Assembly: GCF_034670185.1 (NCBI RefSeq)
Contig: NZ_JAXMNY010000001.1
Coordinates: forward strand, 1,955,224-2,019,223
From: Nisaea sp.
GTDB taxonomy: Bacteria > Pseudomonadota > Alphaproteobacteria > Thalassobaculales > Thalassobaculaceae
DNA: 64,000 nt
Direction of reading: 5' to 3'
Below, one piece after another: positions 51,836 to 60,107 of this stretch. How positions within the stretch are numbered: the first letter of the stretch is position 1; each line of letters opens with the position of its first letter. The notes below the pieces were generated by a model. That model searched no databases and had not been told where the DNA came from. It worked only from the letters and a program-made list of their open reading frames with translations. A program made the translations under genes and the position numbers.

Positions 51836-51850
51836 TTATAATCATTCTAA
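51836..51850 (-). promoter_or_regulatory. PerR-box-like operator of katG
   Basis: The 15-mer TTATAATCATTCTAA on the plus strand differs at one position from the Bacillus PerR box TTATAATNATTATAA. It lies 60 bases upstream of the katG ATG and includes a TATAAT that could be the leftward -10 box, so a bound Fur-family repressor would block polymerase. A weaker half-site (gattattctaat) is at about 51899-51910. The regulator gene is not in the window. Confidence 0.55.
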
Positions 51851-51993
51851 AATGACTCAATTCCAGCCAAGCGCAAGAGGGATGATTCAGTTTTCTGGGA
51901 TTATTCTAATTGACGGGCCTTCATCCCGCTTCATGGGATGCCAGCGGCGCGTGCCGGATACGGAGAATCGTGAATCGCTTTACAGAAAGCGCG

Positions 51994-53106
51994 TCATTTA
52001 GCCTCAGAAACCGGCCGCTCACCAATCCCCGGAACCGGGCCGTAGCTGCGCGGCGGTGCGCCAATAAAGATCGCGGCCGGGGCCGGATAGGAGACCGGCC
52101 CTTCCGGCGTATCAACGGTGATCCGGCGCAGATGCGGATGAGAGGACAGCGCGCCCGTGTCGTTCACCCTGGCAAAGGCAATGGCTGCGCCATCCAGCAT
52201 CTCTTCCAATACCGCCGCGTCTCTTGCGCCGAAGGCCTGCGCGACAAGCCCATCCGTTTCCGGTCGATTTTGTACCCGGACAACATTCGTGGCGAAGCGG
52301 TCATCGGCGATCGCGCTGTCGTCGCCGAGGACGTGACGGCAGAGACTGGCCCACTCCCGATCGCTCTGGATAGAGATCAGGAGGGAGATGCCGTCCCGTG
52401 TCTGGAACACACCGTACGGCGCAATCGAGGGGTGCCGAAGCCCCATTCGTTTCGGCGTCTTGCCGCCTTCATGATTGAGCAGCGGCACGGTCATCCAGTC
52501 GGCCATCACATCGAACATCGAGATTCGGATATCCGCGCCCTCACCGCTGATCGAGCGGGCGATCACGGCTTCGAGCACGGCCGCATGGGCGGTCTGGCCG
52601 GTCGCGATATCGACGATTGAGACACCGACCCGCGCCGGCTCCTCCGCCCCGCCAGTGATGGAGCAGAGCCCGGATTCAGCCTGGATCAACAGGTCGTAGG
52701 CCTTGCGCACGGCAAGCGGCCCCTCGTCTCCGTATCCGCTGATCGAGAGCATGATCAGGCGCGGATAGGTGCGGCGCAGCTCCTCAATGGGAAAACCGAG
52801 CCGGGACAGCGCCCCCGGCTTCAGGTTCTGGACCAGTATGTCCGCCTGTGAGACCAGTTCTCGAAATTCAGCCTTGCCCTCGTCCGAGGCAAGGTTCAGC
52901 ACCACGGATTCCTTGCCGCGGTTGAGCCAGACGAAATAGCTGCTCTGCCCTTGCGCCACGTCATCATAACCCCGGGCGAAATCACCCTCCGGCCGCTCGA
53001 TCTTGATAACCCGTGCGCCGGCATCGGCGAGGCGGGATGTACAGAACGGCGCGGCCACGGCCTGTTCAAGCGCAAGAACAGTCAGTCCTTCAAGAGGAAG
53101 TCTCAT
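51994..53106 (-). CDS. Family III CoA-transferase (CaiB/BaiF)
   Basis: A 370-residue CoA-transferase that moves CoA between carboxylic acids without a covalent enzyme-glutamyl intermediate in the family I sense. The signature LEGLTVLALEQAVAAPFCTSRLADAGARVIKIERPEGD opens the protein and the interlocked-dimer core follows. The catalytic aspartate is expected in YDLLIQAESGL. Typical substrates are carnitine, formyl, oxalyl, succinyl or 2-methylfumaryl derivatives; the actual one is unknown. The ATG at 53106 lies ten bases after the acyl-CoA dehydrogenase stop, so they form one operon. Together they suggest activation then desaturation of a carboxylic acid. Confidence 0.92.
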   Translation of the reverse strand: MRLPLEGLTVLALEQAVAAPFCTSRLADAGARVIKIERPEGDFARGYDDVAQGQSSYFVWLNRGKESVVLNLASDEGKAEFRELVSQADILVQNLKPGALSRLGFPIEELRRTYPRLIMLSISGYGDEGPLAVRKAYDLLIQAESGLCSITGGAEEPARVGVSIVDIATGQTAHAAVLEAVIARSISGEGADIRISMFDVMADWMTVPLLNHEGGKTPKRMGLRHPSIAPYGVFQTRDGISLLISIQSDREWASLCRHVLGDDSAIADDRFATNVVRVQNRPETDGLVAQAFGARDAAVLEEMLDGAAIAFARVNDTGALSSHPHLRRITVDTPEGPVSYPAPAAIFIGAPPRSYGPVPGIGERPVSEAK

Positions 53107-53116
53107 GTGATGATCC

Positions 53117-54271
53117 TCAGAACGACCGGGGCATGCCAAGCACATGCTCGGCGACATAGCTCAGGATCAGGTTGGTCGAGATTGGAGCCACTTGATACAG
53201 CCGGGTTTCGCGGAACTTGCGCTCGACGTCATATTCGCAGGCAAAGCCAAAGCCGCCATGGAACTGGATACAGGCATTGGCCGCTTCCCAGGAGGCTTTT
53301 GCCGCAAGGTACTTCGCCATGTTGGCCTGGGCACCGCAGGGCTCATGCGCGTCGAACAGGCGGCAGGCCTCATAGCGCATCAGGTTGGCGGCCTCGATCT
53401 CGATATGGGCCTCGGCGATCGGAAACTGCACGCCCTGGTTCTGGCCGATGGGGCGGCCGAAAACGACCCGCTCCTTCACATATTCCGTCACCTTGTCGAT
53501 GAACCAGTAGCCGTCACCGATACATTCGGCCGCGATCAGCGTGCGCTCGGCATTGAGGCCGTCGAGGATGTATTTGAAGCCCTTGCCCTCTTCGCCGATG
53601 AGGTTCTCGACCGGAATTTCCAGGTTGTCGAAGAACAGCTCGTTGGTCTCGTGGTTCACCATGTTCGGGATCGGCTGCACGGACATGCCGTTGCCGATGG
53701 CGTCCCGCAGATCGACGATGAAGATCGACATGCCCTCGGATTTCTTCTTCACATCCTCAAGCGGTGTGGTCCGGGCCAGGAGGATCATCAGGTCCGAATG
53801 CTGAATGCGGGAGATCCAGACTTTCTGGCCGTTGATCACGTAGCGGTCGCCTTTGCGCTCCGCCTTGGTCTTGATCTTGGTCGTATCGGTGCCCGTGGTC
53901 GGCTCGGTCACGCCCATGGATTGCAGGCGCAGCTCACCGCTGGCGATCTTTGGCAGGTAGAGCTGTTTCTGGGCATCGGAGCCGTGCCGCAGCAGGGTTC
54001 CCATATTGTACATCTGGCCGTGGCAGGCGCCGGAATTTCCGCCGGACCGGTTGATCTCCTCCATGATGACGGAGGCTTCGGTCAGGCCGAGGCCGGAGCC
54101 GCCGAACTCTTCGGGGATCAGCGCGGCCATCCAGCCGGCCTTTGTCAGGGCATCGACAAACTCTTCCGGATAGCCGCGCTTCTCGTCGATCCCGCGATGG
54201 TATTCCGGCGGGAAGTCGGCGCAAAGAGCCTGCACGGCTTCACGGATATCGTTGTAGTCGTTGGCAGACAT
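53117..54271 (-). CDS. Acyl-CoA dehydrogenase family protein
   Basis: A 384-residue flavoprotein of the acyl-CoA dehydrogenase fold. Family elements are IPEEFGGSGLGLTEASVIMEEI, LRLQSMGVTEPTTGTDTTKIKTKAERKGDRYVINGQKVWIS (flavin-contact strand) and VFGRPIGQNQGVQFPIAEAH in the C-terminal helical domain. The usual catalytic Glu position near the end is occupied in HGGFGFACEYDVERKFRETR. It desaturates an acyl-CoA at C2-C3 and passes electrons to ETF. It lies between the CoA-transferase and the TPP decarboxylase genes in one minus-strand operon. The specific substrate is unknown. Confidence 0.92.
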   Translation of the reverse strand: MSANDYNDIREAVQALCADFPPEYHRGIDEKRGYPEEFVDALTKAGWMAALIPEEFGGSGLGLTEASVIMEEINRSGGNSGACHGQMYNMGTLLRHGSDAQKQLYLPKIASGELRLQSMGVTEPTTGTDTTKIKTKAERKGDRYVINGQKVWISRIQHSDLMILLARTTPLEDVKKKSEGMSIFIVDLRDAIGNGMSVQPIPNMVNHETNELFFDNLEIPVENLIGEEGKGFKYILDGLNAERTLIAAECIGDGYWFIDKVTEYVKERVVFGRPIGQNQGVQFPIAEAHIEIEAANLMRYEACRLFDAHEPCGAQANMAKYLAAKASWEAANACIQFHGGFGFACEYDVERKFRETRLYQVAPISTNLILSYVAEHVLGMPRSF

Positions 54272-54308
54272 TGATTCTCTCCATTAGGCGGATCGCCCAC
54301 GTAACAGG

Positions 54309-54896
54309 TCAGATGGTCGAGAGGCCTAGGGCAGCCCGGAAGCGGTTCTTCACATGCACGCCATCCCGCGGCGGCAGGGCCCGCGGAAGGTTCTCGGCAG
54401 CAATCTTGATCGCGGCGAAGGACGTGCCGGTCTGTGCTTGCATACGGGTCCGCAGATCGCTCACGCCGTCCATATCCGTCACCACCCGGGTCCAGGGGAA
54501 ATTCGCCGCCTCGGCAAACCGGGCGAGCTCGATATCCCGGCCCGTGTGGCTGGTCTGCATGCCGGTCTCGCCATAATGCCCGTTATCGAGCACGGCGATG
54601 GTCAGGTTCGGCGGCAGCTTCTGGCCGATGGAGGCAAGCGCCCCCAACCCCATCAGCATCTCGCCGTCACCGGTCAGCACCAGAACCGGCCGTTTACGCT
54701 GGGTCATGGCAAGACCGAAGCCGACGGTCGCGGCACTGCCCATGGCGGCCCAGAGGTAATAGTTGAGATCGTGGTCACCGGCGGCCATGGCATCGTAGCT
54801 GGGTGACCCGAGCCCGGTGACGACCAGAAGATCGCCCCGGTCTTCAAGTAGTTTCGCCGTCACGGCGCGGCGGTCGAGAGATCCGGTCATGGTCAT
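54309..54896 (-). CDS. TPP-dependent decarboxylase, beta (TPP-binding) subunit, ComE/phosphonopyruvate decarboxylase-like
   Basis: A 195-residue polypeptide equivalent to the C-terminal, pyrophosphate-binding half of thiamine diphosphate enzymes. The motif GDGEMLMGLGALASIG ... NLTIAVLDNGHYG gives the magnesium-TPP site (GDG ... N). It matches the small beta subunit of sulfopyruvate decarboxylase (ComE) and phosphonopyruvate decarboxylase. The start at 54896 overlaps the stop of the alpha gene as ATGA. The alpha subunit supplies the catalytic glutamate. The alpha-keto acid decarboxylated is unknown. The acyl-CoA dehydrogenase gene follows 37 bases later. Confidence 0.85.
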   Translation of the reverse strand: MTMTGSLDRRAVTAKLLEDRGDLLVVTGLGSPSYDAMAAGDHDLNYYLWAAMGSAATVGFGLAMTQRKRPVLVLTGDGEMLMGLGALASIGQKLPPNLTIAVLDNGHYGETGMQTSHTGRDIELARFAEAANFPWTRVVTDMDGVSDLRTRMQAQTGTSFAAIKIAAENLPRALPPRDGVHVKNRFRAALGLSTI

Positions 54897-55429
54897 TTCA
54901 CCCACTTCTTTTCACCGATCAGGCTTTGTCCGAGCAGCACGGCGCAGGCTTCGTCGCCGTTGAAGGCCATGGTGGCGGCGCCATGTACCAGATGCGCAAC
55001 CTCGTCCGGCTGATCCGCGCGCCATGTGCGAACCTGCATCAGCTTCAACGCTGCTTCGGTCGCCTGCCCCATCGGGTTCTGCCACGGATTGAACTCCGCC
55101 CAGTCGCCGCGCATGGTCACAAGCATCAGCAATGGAAAACGGGTCATGGTCTGCAACGCCAGGGTATTGAGGCAGTTGCCGACGCCGCTGGATTGCATCA
55201 ACAAGGCGCCGCGCTCACCGCCGAGCCAGGCACCGGAGAGATAACCGATGCCCTCTTCTTCTGTAGTCAGTGCAAGGGAGGTAATGCCGTTATCCTTCTC
55301 CGCCTCGCGGATCGCAGAGGCGTGTCCCGCATCCGGTACATAGACCAGATGGCGGACATCAAAACTTTTCAGGATCGGCAGGATCTGATCCTGCCAGGAC
55401 GGGGTCTCTTCGGCGGGCACTGCGGTCAT
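54893..55429 (-). CDS. TPP-dependent decarboxylase, alpha (pyrimidine-binding) subunit, ComD-like
   Basis: A 178-residue partner of the beta subunit. It carries the N-terminal half of a TPP decarboxylase with the catalytic glutamate in LALTTEEEGIGYLSGAWLGG, then MQSSGVGNCLNTLAL and TRFPLLMLVTMRGDW, the usual pyrimidine-domain core. Splitting into two small chains is typical of sulfopyruvate decarboxylase (ComDE). The ATG at 55429 is preferred over an earlier in-frame start. It heads the operon that continues with the beta subunit, an acyl-CoA dehydrogenase and a CoA-transferase. It is divergent from a LysR regulator. Confidence 0.85.
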   Translation of the reverse strand: MTAVPAEETPSWQDQILPILKSFDVRHLVYVPDAGHASAIREAEKDNGITSLALTTEEEGIGYLSGAWLGGERGALLMQSSGVGNCLNTLALQTMTRFPLLMLVTMRGDWAEFNPWQNPMGQATEAALKLMQVRTWRADQPDEVAHLVHGAATMAFNGDEACAVLLGQSLIGEKKWVK

Positions 55430-55536
55430 TGCGACTCCAGACCTTGATGAACGGCGGAAAACACTGGAGTAGCGCTCGCAGAAGCGAAATACGAGAAGCA
55501 TATTTCTCATTCAGCTATGCCATGATTTAATAGTTT

Positions 55537-56463
55537 ATGGATTTAAGACAGCTTCGAACCTTCCTGCATGTCGCCGAGCTTGGCAGTCTCAGCCACGCGG
55601 CGGAACGATTGCGTATCGCCCAACCCGCCCTCGGCAGGCAAATCCGCCTGCTGGAAGAGGATCTCGGTGTCGCGCTGTTCACCCGGCACGGCCGCGGCAT
55701 GGCCCTGACATCCGCTGGCCGCATTTTGACGGACCGCGCATCGGCGATCCTGCGTCTGGTGGAAGATACCCGTGCTGAAGTCTCCGCAGAACAGGATGCG
55801 GTAAAGGGAGCTGTCTGCCTCGGTGTGCCACCGACCATCGGGGAGGTTATCGCGGGCCGGATGGCGGAACGTTTCCTCAGGGACTATCCGGAAGTGACCC
55901 TGCGCATCGTCCCCGCCTTCAGCGGCTATCTGCTGGATATGATCCAGAGGGGCGAGGCCGACCTCGCCGTGATGTACGAAACCGGGGCCACCAGCCATAT
56001 CCGGACCGAACCGCTGATCGAGGAAACGCTCTACCTAATTGGCTCCCCCTCTTCTGGCCTGGAAATCGACAGGCCCGTGCCCTTTCCGGGTCTGGCAGAT
56101 CTCTCCATGATCCTGCCCGGATCACGGCACGGCCTGCGTAACCTGCTGGAAAATGCAGCCGGCCGGGAAGGCATCGCGCTACGGGTATCGGTCGAGGCGG
56201 ACGCACTGCAGACCCTCAAGGAACTCGTTGCCCGAGGTCTCGGCTATACGGTCCTGCCCCTCGCCGCCGTTCATGCGGATATCACGGCCGGCACCCTTCG
56301 CGCCGCGCCGATCGCCCGCCCGGCCCTGACGCGAAAAATGGTCCTGACCCGCTCCATCGTACGCCCCGACACAAACGCCGTGCGGATCTTCGCCAGCACA
56401 CTCAAGGCGGAGACGGCGGATATGGTGCAACAAGGCATTTGGCAGGGAACGCTGCTATCTTGA
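55537..56463 (+). CDS. LysR-family transcriptional regulator
   Basis: A 308-residue regulator with helix-turn-helix LRQLRTFLHVAELGSLSHAAERLRIAQPALGRQIRLLEEDLGVALF at residues ~3-47 and the C-terminal effector domain. It is divergent from the TPP-decarboxylase operon with ~107 bases between, the classic layout for a regulator of that operon. LysR proteins of this form bind the intergenic region and respond to a pathway intermediate. The last ~50 codons are closely matched by a decayed copy at about 57934-58137, so this gene has been partly duplicated downstream. Confidence 0.93.
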   Translation: MDLRQLRTFLHVAELGSLSHAAERLRIAQPALGRQIRLLEEDLGVALFTRHGRGMALTSAGRILTDRASAILRLVEDTRAEVSAEQDAVKGAVCLGVPPTIGEVIAGRMAERFLRDYPEVTLRIVPAFSGYLLDMIQRGEADLAVMYETGATSHIRTEPLIEETLYLIGSPSSGLEIDRPVPFPGLADLSMILPGSRHGLRNLLENAAGREGIALRVSVEADALQTLKELVARGLGYTVLPLAAVHADITAGTLRAAPIARPALTRKMVLTRSIVRPDTNAVRIFASTLKAETADMVQQGIWQGTLLS

Positions 56464-56585
56464 AGCGCGTGTACTGTTCTACCGACAGTTCGGGTGATTT
56501 CTAGATGCCCCCGGCACTACAATTGCCAAGCTCTAGAGCATGGCATGCTGAAACAGCGCGGCACCCTGCGCTGCATTAACCTAGC

Positions 56586-57284
56586 TCAGTTTTCCTTCAC
56601 GTCGCCGGGATTGCGCCTTTCATGGGTCGGCCGTCTGTCGCGCATGGCAAAGCCGAGCGCTGTCGCCAGAAGAGCGCCCGCACCTGCCAACGCCATGTCC
56701 TTCTGTGCATCCCAGAGATCGCCCTGGGCGCCGACATAGGCGATGCCAAGTTCAGCGCCAAACAGTTCAGCGGCACACCATTCAGCGATCTCATAGGCCG
56801 CCGAGAAACCGAGGATCATCATTGCCGGCACGAAGAAATACCCGATTGCACGCAAGCCAACACCCACGCCCAGAACTTCCCGGATTGGACCGGTAAGAAG
56901 GAGACCGTAGGCGAAATGCACCACCCGATCATAATGATTGCGCGCCTCTCCAAACCAGTCCGTGACGGCTTCACCGGCCAGCATCTCGGCCCAGCGCTGG
57001 TAGGGAACCAGAGAATAGGTGTAATGCGCACCGACCGCATGGAGCGATAGAAACGCAACGATGGAGAGGAAAGAAAGCAGCGATAGCGTCCGCCAACGAC
57101 CAGACATGGATAGTCCCACAACGAGAAGCAGAACGAGTAAATTCTCCAGGGCCCAGTCGGCACGGTTGACCGGAGAGATAGCGAGACCAGCCCAGAAGAT
57201 GCCATAGGCAAGAACGACCCATTGGCGGAAGCGAGGTCCGGCCGTCCAACCCACAGATCTGGTTTCTTCAGTCTTGCGATGCAC
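56586..57284 (-). CDS. DUF2238 (YjdF-family) membrane protein
   Basis: A 232-residue inner-membrane protein with six or so helices. DUF2238 signatures are RNHYDRVVHFAYGLLL near the middle and YVGAQGDLWDAQKDMALAGAGALLATA near the C-terminus, both typical of the YjdF family. The function is unknown. The start is a GTG at 57284 that lies inside the last codons of the DUF2267 gene (17-base overlap), so the two are probably co-translated. It is convergent with the LysR gene, with 120 gene-free bases between. Confidence 0.85.
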   Translation of the reverse strand: MHRKTEETRSVGWTAGPRFRQWVVLAYGIFWAGLAISPVNRADWALENLLVLLLVVGLSMSGRWRTLSLLSFLSIVAFLSLHAVGAHYTYSLVPYQRWAEMLAGEAVTDWFGEARNHYDRVVHFAYGLLLTGPIREVLGVGVGLRAIGYFFVPAMMILGFSAAYEIAEWCAAELFGAELGIAYVGAQGDLWDAQKDMALAGAGALLATALGFAMRDRRPTHERRNPGDVKEN

Positions 57285-57708
57285 GCGTTGGCCATAAGCT
57301 ACGGAGATCGGTCGGCAGAACCCTGACCAGCTTTCTCGCTTCGCCCGCGTCGACCTTGTCGCAGATCACCTCGAAGACAGTCTGCACGCCGCGTTCGGCA
57401 TCTCCGGCCAGAATTACCGGTAATTGTGCTCGCACGCGTTCCAGAAATTCCTGCTTCCTGTCCTCACCTGTTGGAGTTCCGGCAATGTGCCAGCCTTCGA
57501 ACAGCAAACCGCGCAACAGCATCGGGAGTTGTGCTCCGATATGGACAGCATTCTCGGGTCCGACCCGATCCCGCTGGGCATGCAATGTTGCGCGGAGCAT
57601 CTGGTAGGCCATCTGGCGGTCGTCAGTATGAAGGCGTTCCATGATGGCCTTGAGCCACGCATCGCTTTCCTGGACTGTCGTGTCGAAGGTGGCAAGGCCA
57701 CTGGTCAT
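57268..57708 (-). CDS. DUF2267 protein
   Basis: A 146-residue helical soluble protein of the DUF2267 family. Signatures are AWLKAIMERLHTDDRQMAYQMLRATLHAQRDRVGPENAVHIGAQLPMLLRGLLFEGW and the second repeat ERVRAQLPVILAGDAERGVQTVFEVI. The role is unknown; relatives are often found with stress or envelope genes. It overlaps the downstream DUF2238 gene by 17 bases, so the pair is likely one unit. Confidence 0.88.
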   Translation of the reverse strand: MTSGLATFDTTVQESDAWLKAIMERLHTDDRQMAYQMLRATLHAQRDRVGPENAVHIGAQLPMLLRGLLFEGWHIAGTPTGEDRKQEFLERVRAQLPVILAGDAERGVQTVFEVICDKVDAGEARKLVRVLPTDLRSLWPTRASQD

Positions 57709-57933
57709 CGGACATTACCCATTATGGAGGCCAGATCGATATGCGCTGCGTGAGCATGACGCGATGTCATCGTACCTCTCTATGACGCGAAAGGGATCAC
57801 AATAATCCTCACCATCTGTCAGGGCAGCGATCACTCCGGACTTGCAGAACCAAAGCGGCGAAACCTGATGCGGTCAAAGGTGCAACAGATTGAGGTTCCC
57901 TGGTCGATCCGACGACTTCCCCAGACAACTCGC

Positions 57934-58137
57934 TGCAGATCTGTCCAGTGCTGTAATCGGCGAGCCACTGCTTATTGTCGCGCCGATCACCGCCCGGCCC
58001 TGACCCGGAAAATGGTCCTGTCCCGATCCATCATGCGCCACTACACCAACACCGTCCGGATCTTTGACAGCACGCTGAAGGCGGAAACGTCGGAGGTGGT
58101 TCAATAAGGCATTTGGCAGGGGACGCTGCTGCTCTAG
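57934..58137 (+). pseudogene. Decayed C-terminal fragment of a LysR regulator
   Basis: The 513-base gap 57709-58221 contains no intact gene. From about 57934 it matches the C-terminal end of the LysR gene at 55537-56463: RPALTRKMVLSRSIMRH versus RPALTRKMVLTRSIVRP, and FDSTLKAETSEVVQ versus FASTLKAETADMVQ. A one-base deletion near the GCCCGG run breaks the frame. A CAA to TAA change stops it at 58104, after which the match continues through GIWQGTLL to TAG at 58137. The N-terminal DNA-binding part is missing. It is a relic of a duplication and is not expected to make a working protein. Confidence 0.75.
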
Positions 58138-58161
58138 GCCTGCCAGCTCTCATCACCGGGC

Positions 58162-58196
58162 AAAAAACAAGGCCCAGAGATTTCTCCCTGGGCCTT
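58162..58196 (-). terminator. Rho-independent terminator after the polyamine-type transport operon
   Basis: On the minus strand AAGGCCCAG pairs with CTGGGCCTT around a ten-base loop and is followed by GTTTTTTG. It lies just beyond the substrate-binding protein stop and ends the amidase-pot operon. Confidence 0.85.
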
Positions 58197-58221
58197 TCCA
58201 GCGGCTGGTTGAAATGGCGGA

Positions 58222-59253
58222 CTATTTCTGGAGTTCGGTCCAGATCGCCGTATAGAGATCGCGGGATTCTCCCGAGCAGGTCGGCAGGAACTGGCCGGCG
58301 CTCTTGAGAGCCTCAGGCGTCACGATTTCCGGAGCCGTGCGCATTTCCTCAGGCATGAACGCTTCCGACCCGTCGATGCCGTTCGCATAGCGGGCAAAGG
58401 CAGAGATCAGGGCCGCATTTTCCGGCTCCATGATGAAATTCTGGAACAACTTCGCGTTCTCGGGGTTCTTCGCGTCCTTCAGGATGGCGACAGCATCCAT
58501 CCAAAGCGGATAACCCTCTTTCGGATACCCATAGGCGACCTTGGGATTGTTCAGGCGGGCGCGGAAGGTCGAGCCGTTCCAGTTCACAGTCGCCGGATAT
58601 TCGCCGCTGGAAAGCTTGTCTGTAGTCCCGTAATCCATCGACAGCCACTTCGGCTTCGCGGCAACGAGGACATCCCGCACCTTTTTCAGGACGGTCTTGT
58701 CCGTCGTGCAGGGCTCACCGCCGACATAGAAGAGGGTCATGTTGATGATGTCGTTCATCTCCGGAACGACATTGACCTTCCCGACCAGCTCGGCAGGCGG
58801 ATCGAGGAAGATCGCCGACGTGTTGATGTCGCCGCCATAGACCGAGGTATCCACGGCAACGCCCGTCGTGCCCCACTGCCACGGCACCGTGTAATGACGC
58901 TTCGGATCCCATGGAACGTCCTTCCAGTTCTCGGAAACGTTCTTGAAGTTCGCCATCTGGTCCGGGCGGCTCTCAAGCAGCAGGCCCTTCTCGACATAGA
59001 TCGGAACATAGTTTCCGGTCGGCACCACAATGTCGAAACCGTGCCCGCCAGCCTCGATCTTGGTCAGGGCCGTCGTGTTCGAATCATAGTCAGTGACGGT
59101 GACTTTGACGTCGTGGGCTTTCTCGAACTTCTTGATCAATTCGGGGTTGGTGTAGTTGCCCCAGTTGTAGATGTTCAGTTCACCTGCGGCAAAAGCCTGT
59201 GTGGACAGTGCCAGCAGTGCAGTCGCGGACATAGCAAGCATTGACGTGCGCAT
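58222..59253 (-). CDS. Spermidine/putrescine-type ABC transporter substrate-binding protein (PotD-like)
   Basis: A 343-residue periplasmic protein. The signal peptide MRTSMLAMSATALLALSTQ ends at AFA, then GELNIYNWGNYTNPELIKKFEKAHDVKVTVTDYDSNTTAL gives the PotD/PotF-type first lobe. Ligand specificity (polyamine versus other cation) cannot be set from sequence. It is the last gene of a minus-strand operon with PotC, PotB, PotA and an amidase, and ends at a strong terminator. It may bind the amine-containing product or substrate of that amidase. Confidence 0.92.
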   Translation of the reverse strand: MRTSMLAMSATALLALSTQAFAAGELNIYNWGNYTNPELIKKFEKAHDVKVTVTDYDSNTTALTKIEAGGHGFDIVVPTGNYVPIYVEKGLLLESRPDQMANFKNVSENWKDVPWDPKRHYTVPWQWGTTGVAVDTSVYGGDINTSAIFLDPPAELVGKVNVVPEMNDIINMTLFYVGGEPCTTDKTVLKKVRDVLVAAKPKWLSMDYGTTDKLSSGEYPATVNWNGSTFRARLNNPKVAYGYPKEGYPLWMDAVAILKDAKNPENAKLFQNFIMEPENAALISAFARYANGIDGSEAFMPEEMRTAPEIVTPEALKSAGQFLPTCSGESRDLYTAIWTELQK

Positions 59254-59285
59254 AATGGATCTCCTGTTGTGCGCTTCGGGATTGT

Positions 59286-60107
59286 TCAGGCTGACTTGTC
59301 GTTCCTTCCGGTCAGAATGAAAAAGGCGGTAAGCAAGAGGATTGTCAGGCCGAGCAGCGCCGTCGAGATCGCGTTGACCTCCGGCGTTACCGCCCGTCTC
59401 AACTGGCCGAGCATGTAAGTCGGCAGTGTGTCCTGCCCCGCGGATTTGACGAACTCGGTGATGATTACGTCATCCAGCGAGATCACGAAGGCCAGCATGG
59501 CACCGGCGACGATCCCGGGCGCGACCAGTGGCAGGGTCACCCGGCGGAATGTTTGCCACGGTGTCGCGTAAAGGTCCGCCGCCGCAATCTCCAGCACCCG
59601 GTCCATCCCCTCCAGCCGCGCCCGGATTGGCAAATAGGCAAAGGGCACGCAGAAGGCCGCATGGGCGAGGATGAGATAGGCGAGCCCGGAATAGCCGGTT
59701 GCCACCTTGATCGAGGCAAAAAAGATCAGCAATGCCACGGCGGTAACGATCTCCGGCACCATCAGCGGTTGGTTGATCAATACGTAAATCAGGGTGCTGC
59801 CGGGGAATTTGGCGGTCCGTGTCGTACCGAGCGCCGCCATCGTCGCCAGAGTTGTCGCAATGCCCGACGCCCAGAGCGCGATCAGCAGCGAGCGCAGGGT
59901 CGCATCCTGTACCTGCTCGTTCTGCGCCGCGACGGCATACCAGTCGAGAGAGAACCCTTCCCAGAGCGCTACTGAATCGCCCGCATTGAAGGAATAGAGC
60001 ACGATGACGATGATCGGCGCATAAAGCGCGGCAAAGCAGATCATTGTCACGGTGGTGAACCCCGGCAATCGTCTTACCGAGAACGCCTTTCGCACGCGCT
60101 CAGCCAT
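59286..60107 (-). CDS. ABC transporter permease, PotC-like
   Basis: A 273-residue inner-membrane permease with about six helices. The coupling-loop EAA signature is in LEGMDRVLEIAAADLYATPWQTFRRVTLPLVAPGI. It pairs with the PotB-like permease to form the channel. The ATG at 60107 is preferred; it overlaps the end of the PotB gene by eight bases. The final ~20 residues are hydrophobic and end at 59286, shortly before the binding-protein gene. Confidence 0.92.
   Translation of the reverse strand: MAERVRKAFSVRRLPGFTTVTMICFAALYAPIIVIVLYSFNAGDSVALWEGFSLDWYAVAAQNEQVQDATLRSLLIALWASGIATTLATMAALGTTRTAKFPGSTLIYVLINQPLMVPEIVTAVALLIFFASIKVATGYSGLAYLILAHAAFCVPFAYLPIRARLEGMDRVLEIAAADLYATPWQTFRRVTLPLVAPGIVAGAMLAFVISLDDVIITEFVKSAGQDTLPTYMLGQLRRAVTPEVNAISTALLGLTILLLTAFFILTGRNDKSA

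Noticed and set aside
49908..52001. 697-codon open frame on the plus strand opposite katG
   Set aside because: It shadows katG, whose catalytic residues are all present, and shows no protein-like motif of its own.
53144..54274. 376-codon plus-strand frame opposite the acyl-CoA dehydrogenase
   Set aside because: Antisense to a complete dehydrogenase and lacking any start signal.
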